A DNA stretch of 64,000 bases from Umezawaea sp049997955. GTDB taxonomy: Bacteria > Actinomycetota > Actinomycetes > Mycobacteriales > Pseudonocardiaceae. Both the position numbers and the translations under genes were made by a program. The notes beneath the pieces were generated by a model, which did not search any database, had not been told where the DNA came from, and saw only the letters and a program-made list of their open reading frames with translations. Position 1 is the stretch's first letter. The number at the start of each line of letters is the position of its first letter. The DNA is taken from the NCBI GenBank assembly GCA_049997955.1, contig JAEBDY010000004.1, positions 1 through 64,000 of the forward strand, read 5' to 3'. Positions 60,031-64,000 of this stretch are shown in pieces.

Positions 60031-60876
60031 ATGCCCCGATTCGCCTCCCACGACGGCACCCGACTCGCCTACCACCTGCTCGGCGACGGCGGCGGACGGC
60101 CGCTGCTCTGCCTGCCCGGTGGGGCGGGCCGGGCGTCGGCGTACCTCGGCGATCTCGGCGGACTGGCCGGGCACCGGCGGCTGGTGCTGCTGGACAACCG
60201 GGGGACCGGCGACTCCGACCCACCGGCCGACCCGGCCACCTACCGGCGGGACCGGCTGGCCGCCGACGTCGACGCGCTGCGCGAGCACCTCGGCCTGGAC
60301 CGGATCGACCTGCTCGGCCACTCCGCGGGCGCCGGGATCGCCATGGCCTACGCCTACGACCACCCCGACCGGCTGAGCAGCCTCGTCCTGCTCACCCCGG
60401 CGCTGCGCGCCGTCGACCTCACCCCCACCGCCGACGACTGGACCCGCCACCTGGAGTCCCGCTCCGACCAACCGTGGTTCCCGACCGCCAGCGCCGCGCT
60501 CGACCTGCTCAACGCCGGGCACGGCACCCACGACGTCCGCGTCACCGCCGCGCCGCTGTTCTACGGCCGCTGGGACGCCGCGGCACAGGCCCACGCCGAC
60601 GCCGAGCGGGACCAGCGGTGCATCGCGGCGCTGGAGGGCTACTGGGCGCCCGGCGCGTTCACCCCCGGCACCACCCGGCGCGCGTTGAGGGAGCTCGACG
60701 TCCCCGTGCTGGTCTACGCGGGCGACGCCGACCCGATCGCCCCGCCGTACCGGTGCGCCGAACTCGCGGAGCTGATCCCGACCGCGAGGCTGACCGTCCA
60801 GCGAGGCGGCGGGCACTTCCCGTGGCTCGACGACCCCCGTCACCTGATCGGGGAGATCGCCGCGTTCCTGGGCTGA
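60031..60876 (+). CDS. Alpha/beta-hydrolase (proline-iminopeptidase-like)
   Basis: A 281-residue hydrolase. LLCLPGGAGRASAYLGDLGG carries the oxyanion GG, RLVLLDNRGTGDSDPPADPA TYRRDRLAADVDALREHLGL the typical NRGtG..D segment of proline iminopeptidases and related esterases, RIDLLGHSAGAGIAMAYAYD the nucleophile elbow (GHSAG). Asp in VYAGDADPIAPP and His in RGGGHFPWLDDPRHLI complete the triad. ATG 60031 starts 4 bases after the S9 peptidase stop, so the pair is probably one mRNA and may act together on peptides. Confidence 0.88.
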   Translation: MPRFASHDGTRLAYHLLGDGGGRPLLCLPGGAGRASAYLGDLGGLAGHRRLVLLDNRGTGDSDPPADPATYRRDRLAADVDALREHLGLDRIDLLGHSAGAGIAMAYAYDHPDRLSSLVLLTPALRAVDLTPTADDWTRHLESRSDQPWFPTASAALDLLNAGHGTHDVRVTAAPLFYGRWDAAAQAHADAERDQRCIAALEGYWAPGAFTPGTTRRALRELDVPVLVYAGDADPIAPPYRCAELAELIPTARLTVQRGGGHFPWLDDPRHLIGEIAAFLG

Positions 60877-61216
60877 TCGAGTGGTTCCCGACGGCGCTCG
60901 CCGCCCCGGCACTCGCGGCCGACGCCAACCTGCCCAGCGGCACCGGAGCAGCTCCACCAACTTCGCCGACGGCATCACCAAGTCCACCACCGTCGCCACC
61001 GCCTCCACGACACCGCGCAAACTCGTCCGACTCGGCTGACCCGTAGCGGGGAGCCCACGCGCCGGGCTCCCCGCTACGCCCGACCCACGATCGCCACCAC
61101 CCAGGACTTCGCGTCCGCGTACTCCTGGACGTACGTCCACGAACACGCGTCAACCGCTCTTCCATGCTCTCCGACACGACCATCCCCTCCGAAGGCAGTC
61201 GGCCAGAACACCGCGA
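60877..61216. other. Intergenic stretch with terminator and gene remnant
   Basis: On the plus strand only Pro/Ser-rich noise. On the minus strand a frame ending at the terminator reads ...ACSWTYVQEYADAKSWVVAI VGRA-stop (about 61074-61160), with no start. It looks like the 3' end of a lost gene upstream of which the NHEJ operon now ends. Confidence 0.4.
61042..61078. terminator. Hairpin terminator
   Basis: 15-base perfect arms CGTAGCGGGGAGCCC / GGGCTCCCCGCTACG with a 7-base loop. It lies between the plus-strand hydrolase operon and the minus-strand NHEJ operon and could serve both. Confidence 0.7.
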
Positions 61217-62128
61217 TCAGCTCGGCAACCGCACCGGATCACCGTGCAGGTCCGCGAACAGATCACCCCCGTGCGTCACCCGCCCCAGCACGTCCTCCGC
61301 CACGAACACCAGGTCCTCCGGCCGCTCGCACGCCTCGACCTCGTCCCACGACACCGGCGTCGACACCGACGGCACCGCCCGCGCCCGCAACGAGTACGGC
61401 GCCACCGTCGTCTTCCCCGGATTGTTCTGCGACCAGTCGATCAGCACCTTCCCCGGCCGCGCCGCCTTCGCCATCGTCGACACCACCAACTCCGGGTACG
61501 CCTGCGCCAACCGCAGCGCCAACCCCTTCGCGTACGCCGACGTCCGCTCCGGCGACGACACCTCCACCGCCGCGTACAGCTGCATCCCCTTCGACCCGCT
61601 CGTCTTCGCGAACACCGCCATCCCGTCGCCCTCCAACTCCGCCCGCAGCAGCCCCGCCACCCGGCAGCACTCCACGACCGTCGCGGGCAACCCCGGATCC
61701 AGGTCGAACACCAGCAGATCGGGGGAGTGCCGCCCACCCCGCGGCCCCACCGACCACTGCGGCACGTGCAACTCCAACGCCGCCAGGTTCGCCACCCACA
61801 CCAACGTCGCCAAGTCCTCGACCACCACGAAGTCCGCGAACTCGTTGCCCTTCGCACTGCCCGGCGTCTCGATCCGCACCGTCCGCACCCACTCCGGCGC
61901 GTGCCGCGGCACGTTCTTCTCGAAGAACGACGGCCCGTCCACCCCGTCCGGATACCGCCGCAACGTCACAGGCCGCCCCACCAGGTGCGGCAACAACACC
62001 GGAGCCACCCGCGAGTAGTAGTCGATCACCTCCGCCTTCGTGAACCCCGCCTCCCGGTACAGCACCTTGTCCAGGTTCGACAGCGTCACCAGCCGCCCCT
62101 CCACCCGCACCGCCGTCGTCTCCCTCAC
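61217..62128 (-). CDS. LigD polymerase-like (archaeo-eukaryotic primase) protein
   Basis: A 303-residue stand-alone PolD. VEGRLVTLSNLDKVLYREAG FTKAEVIDYYSRVAPVLLPH is the LigD_N start. Then RYPDGVDGPSFFEKNVPRHA, the metal motif DLLVFDLDPGLPATVV (Asp-x-Asp), KTSGSKGMQLYAAVEV (usually SGSKGLH; His replaced by Gln), STMAKAARPGKVLIDWSQNN and TTVAPYSLRARAVPSVSTPV. In NHEJ such polymerases add nucleotides at break ends. GTG 62128 overlaps the upstream gene's stop (GTGA). Third gene of the ku operon. Confidence 0.88.
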   Translation of the reverse strand: MRETTAVRVEGRLVTLSNLDKVLYREAGFTKAEVIDYYSRVAPVLLPHLVGRPVTLRRYPDGVDGPSFFEKNVPRHAPEWVRTVRIETPGSAKGNEFADFVVVEDLATLVWVANLAALELHVPQWSVGPRGGRHSPDLLVFDLDPGLPATVVECCRVAGLLRAELEGDGMAVFAKTSGSKGMQLYAAVEVSSPERTSAYAKGLALRLAQAYPELVVSTMAKAARPGKVLIDWSQNNPGKTTVAPYSLRARAVPSVSTPVSWDEVEACERPEDLVFVAEDVLGRVTHGGDLFADLHGDPVRLPS

Positions 62129-63222
62129 GACAGGTCCCCACTCCGCCCGGACACCACCACCCACAGCGGAGACCGGACACCGGGGGAGTAGACCGAATCC
62201 GACCGCTTCGCCACCACACCCTCCAACCCCTGCTCCCGACTCGCCGCCGCCACCGCCGCACCACCACCCCGAAACGCAGGCGGCGTCAACCACGACGGCC
62301 CGCTCAACCCCAACTCCTCCAACAACACCCGCCGATCCGCGTGCGACAACCCCACCGTCGACCGCCCCTCCAGGTGCAACAGGTCGAACACCAGGAAACT
62401 CACCGGCGTCGACCTCGCCGCCCGCCGAGCCCGCGCCGACGACGACACCCCCGTCCGCCGCCCCAACGCGGCAGCACTCGGCCGCCCACCCTCGAACGCC
62501 ACGACCACCCCGTCCAGGACCGCCTGCGTCATCCCCAGGCTCGCCCCCAACCCCTGCAACTCCGGGAACAGCGACGTCACGTCCCCGCCCTCCCCGTCGA
62601 ACACCACCACCCGCCCACCCTCGACCCGCACCAGCGCCCGCACGCCCTCCCACCGGAACTCGTACGACCACTCACCATCGCCGTCCTCCGGCGGCAACGA
62701 CCCCACCGTCGCCACCATCGGCCGCAAGCCCTCCGGCAACGACACCCAGTCCGGCCGCGCCGCCACGTGCCGCCGCCGCACCATCCAGTCCTTGCCCGAC
62801 GACCCGTCCCGCCGGAAGAACACGAACTCGCCCTCGACCCGGTCCCCGTGCAGCACCACGTCCACCTCGCGGTCGCTCCACTTCACCGTCTCGTACCGAC
62901 CGCGGTCCCACAGGAACATCTCCCCGCCGCCGTACTCGCCCCTCGGGATCACCCCCGAGAACGTCGCGTACTCCAACGGGTGGTCCTCGGTGCGCACCGC
63001 CAACCGGATCGTCCCCGGCTCCGGCGGCAACCCCTTCGGCACCGCGAACGACACCAGCACCCCACCGCGCTCCAACCGCACGTCCCAGTGCAACGACGAC
63101 GCGTGGTGCTCCTGGATCACGAACGTGTCATCAGCACCGTGGGGGAGCACCGCCGCGTCCGGCACCGGCTCAGGGGTGCGCCCGGGATCCCGCTTGCGCC
63201 GGTACTCCGAAAGATCCGCCAT
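62125..63222 (-). CDS. LigD phosphoesterase plus degenerate ligase domain
   Basis: A 365-residue protein. Phosphoesterase domain (about 1-155): FVIQEHHASSLHWDVRLERG (metal-binding His-His, His, Asp), EDHPLEYATFSGVIPRGEYG. Adenylation-like domain (about 165-365): EWSYEFRWEGVRALVRVEGG, STPVSFLVFDLLHLEGRSTV, QGLEGVVAKRSDSVYSPGVR. The ligase nucleophile Lys (usual KxDG) is Arg at about 190 (RWEG), motif V lysines in WVVVSGR are lost and there is no OB-fold domain. So ligation is unlikely; 3'-end processing should be intact. ATG 63222 follows ku by 10 bases. Confidence 0.88.
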   Translation of the reverse strand: MADLSEYRRKRDPGRTPEPVPDAAVLPHGADDTFVIQEHHASSLHWDVRLERGGVLVSFAVPKGLPPEPGTIRLAVRTEDHPLEYATFSGVIPRGEYGGGEMFLWDRGRYETVKWSDREVDVVLHGDRVEGEFVFFRRDGSSGKDWMVRRRHVAARPDWVSLPEGLRPMVATVGSLPPEDGDGEWSYEFRWEGVRALVRVEGGRVVVFDGEGGDVTSLFPELQGLGASLGMTQAVLDGVVVAFEGGRPSAAALGRRTGVSSSARARRAARSTPVSFLVFDLLHLEGRSTVGLSHADRRVLLEELGLSGPSWLTPPAFRGGGAAVAAASREQGLEGVVAKRSDSVYSPGVRSPLWVVVSGRSGDLS

Positions 63223-63232
63223 GCGCGCGCCC

Positions 63233-64000
63233 TCAGGCGGAACTGGCCTTCTTCTCCGACGACTTCTTCTTCCCGGCCTTCACCGAGGACCCCGACCGCG
63301 ACGACCTCGCCGCCTCCACGCTCCGCTCCAGAGCCGTCATCAGGTCGACGACCTCACCCTTCTCCCGCGACTCCTCCGCCACCGGCAGCACAGCCCCCTC
63401 GGCCTTCGCCGTGATCAGCTCCTCCATCGCGTCCCGGTAGTCGTCCGTGAACTCCTCCTCCTCGAACGACCCCGCCATGCTCTCCACCAACGACGCCGCC
63501 ATCCGCAACTCCTGCGGACGCACCTCCACGTCACCACCCAGGAAGTCGAACCCCGGCCTCCGGATCTCGTCCGGCCACAACATCGTGTGCAGCACCAGCA
63601 CGTCGTCCCGCGCCCGCAACGTCGCCAACGTCTGCCGCTGACGAATCGTGATCTTCACGACCGCCAACCGCTCCGCGTCCTCCAACGCCGTCCGCAACAA
63701 CACGTACGGCCGCACCGCCGCCTTGTCCGGCTCCAGGTAGTACGACTTCTGGAAGTAGATCGGATCGATCTCCTCCACCGGCACGAACTCCACCACCCGG
63801 ATCGACCGGTCCGTCTCGATCGGCAACGCCTCGAAGTCCTCCGCGTCGAGCACGACCAGACGACCGTCGTCCAGCTCGTAGCCCTTGGCGATGTCCGCGA
63901 ACGCCACCTCCTCGGCGCACACCGAGCAGACGCGCTTGTACTTGACGCGCCCACCGTCCTCGCGGTGCACCTGGTGGAACCGAAAGTCGTGCTCCTCCGT
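63233..64000 (-). CDS. ku: Ku protein, 5' end outside the window
   Basis: A bacterial Ku homologue, 255 residues visible; the frame runs through base 64000, so roughly 30 N-terminal residues are missing. It reads EEHDFRFHQVHREDGGRVKY KRVCSVCAEEVAFADIAKGY (Ku core entry with a Cys pair), EFVPVEEIDPIYFQKSYYLE, AVVKITIRQRQTLATLRARD, TMLWPDEIRRP and a basic C-terminal tail (SVKAGKKKSSEKKASS) that may slide on DNA. Ku homodimers bind double-strand break ends and recruit LigD. First gene of a minus-strand operon with the two LigD-like genes. Confidence 0.95.
   Translation of the reverse strand, partial: TEEHDFRFHQVHREDGGRVKYKRVCSVCAEEVAFADIAKGYELDDGRLVVLDAEDFEALPIETDRSIRVVEFVPVEEIDPIYFQKSYYLEPDKAAVRPYVLLRTALEDAERLAVVKITIRQRQTLATLRARDDVLVLHTMLWPDEIRRPGFDFLGGDVEVRPQELRMAASLVESMAGSFEEEEFTDDYRDAMEELITAKAEGAVLPVAEESREKGEVVDLMTALERSVEAARSSRSGSSVKAGKKKSSEKKASSA

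Noticed and set aside
57734..60376. Very long plus-strand frame (about 880 codons) over the PPOX and S9 peptidase genes
   Set aside because: Its translation is Arg/Pro/His-rich without domains; it is a shadow of the peptidase frame, which has a full catalytic triad.

Overview
The window is high-GC actinobacterial DNA. GTG starts are frequent, genes overlap by 4 bases (GTGA/ATGA), and several genes have a TANNNT -10 box 6-8 bases before the start codon, which marks leaderless mRNAs. Gene content (KfrA-like coiled-coil proteins, F420-type oxidoreductases, Sel1/STAND ATPases, Ku with split LigD modules) suggests a filamentous actinomycete, probably Pseudonocardiaceae (Saccharothrix/Actinosynnema/Lentzea-like). 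That placement is inference from gene style, not a database match.

Region 1 (1 to about 23.4 kb) is a decayed accessory island. It holds a tyrosine integrase (5097-6722), a full-length IS3-family element whose OrfB is stopped by TAG (17951-19176), three separate pieces of IS110-family transposases, remnants of IS5-, IS4/IS982- and integrase-type genes, and many broken host genes: a membrane-anchored STAND/Sel1 ATPase with four frame breaks, a YbaB-like gene, TPR and HAD fragments. Apparently intact genes lie between them: a secreted protein resembling the fungal HsbA/UVI-1 family, a TIGR02391 (Ymh) protein, a DUF3885 protein, a GrpB-family protein, an AMIN-like secreted protein and a leaderless KfrA-like coiled-coil protein. 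Patches near 3.6-5.0 kb and 14.4-14.8 kb have visibly lower GC and carry immunity-like proteins. A 31-bp perfect inverted repeat lies inside a reading frame at 14923-14991.

Region 2 (23.5-30.4 kb) carries a cell-surface pair: a two-domain DUF3494 ice-binding-like protein whose LPxTG-like sorting signal is encoded in the next, overlapping gene. After it come an O-methyltransferase, a TetR regulator facing an SRPBCC gene broken by a TGA, a SUKH-like protein and an internally deleted carboxylesterase.

Region 3 (30.4-44.5 kb) is metabolic. An M55 D-aminopeptidase and an M20 peptidase are divergent from a complete peptide ABC importer, which looks like a module for peptidoglycan-peptide or D-amino-dipeptide salvage. 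An orphan IucA/IucC siderophore synthetase and a TPR regulator-like protein follow. Next is a three-gene operon (HAD phosphatase-like, aminoglycoside-phosphotransferase-like kinase, acyl-CoA dehydrogenase) that reproduces the domain order of mammalian ACAD10. It has a leaderless promoter overlapped by a TetR-type palindrome.

Region 4 (44.5-64 kb) is ordinary chromosome. It contains SRPBCC, XRE, dual-specificity-type phosphatase, secreted PQQ propeller, SDR divergent from LysR, PadR plus membrane partner, UMF1-type MFS, glycerophosphodiesterase, PAS-GGDEF-EAL protein, VOC, PPOX, S9 peptidase and alpha/beta-hydrolase genes. It ends in a minus-strand NHEJ operon: ku (cut by the window edge), a LigD phosphoesterase/ligase-like protein lacking the ligase catalytic lysine, and a LigD polymerase-like protein. 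No tRNA, rRNA or CRISPR array was recognised.
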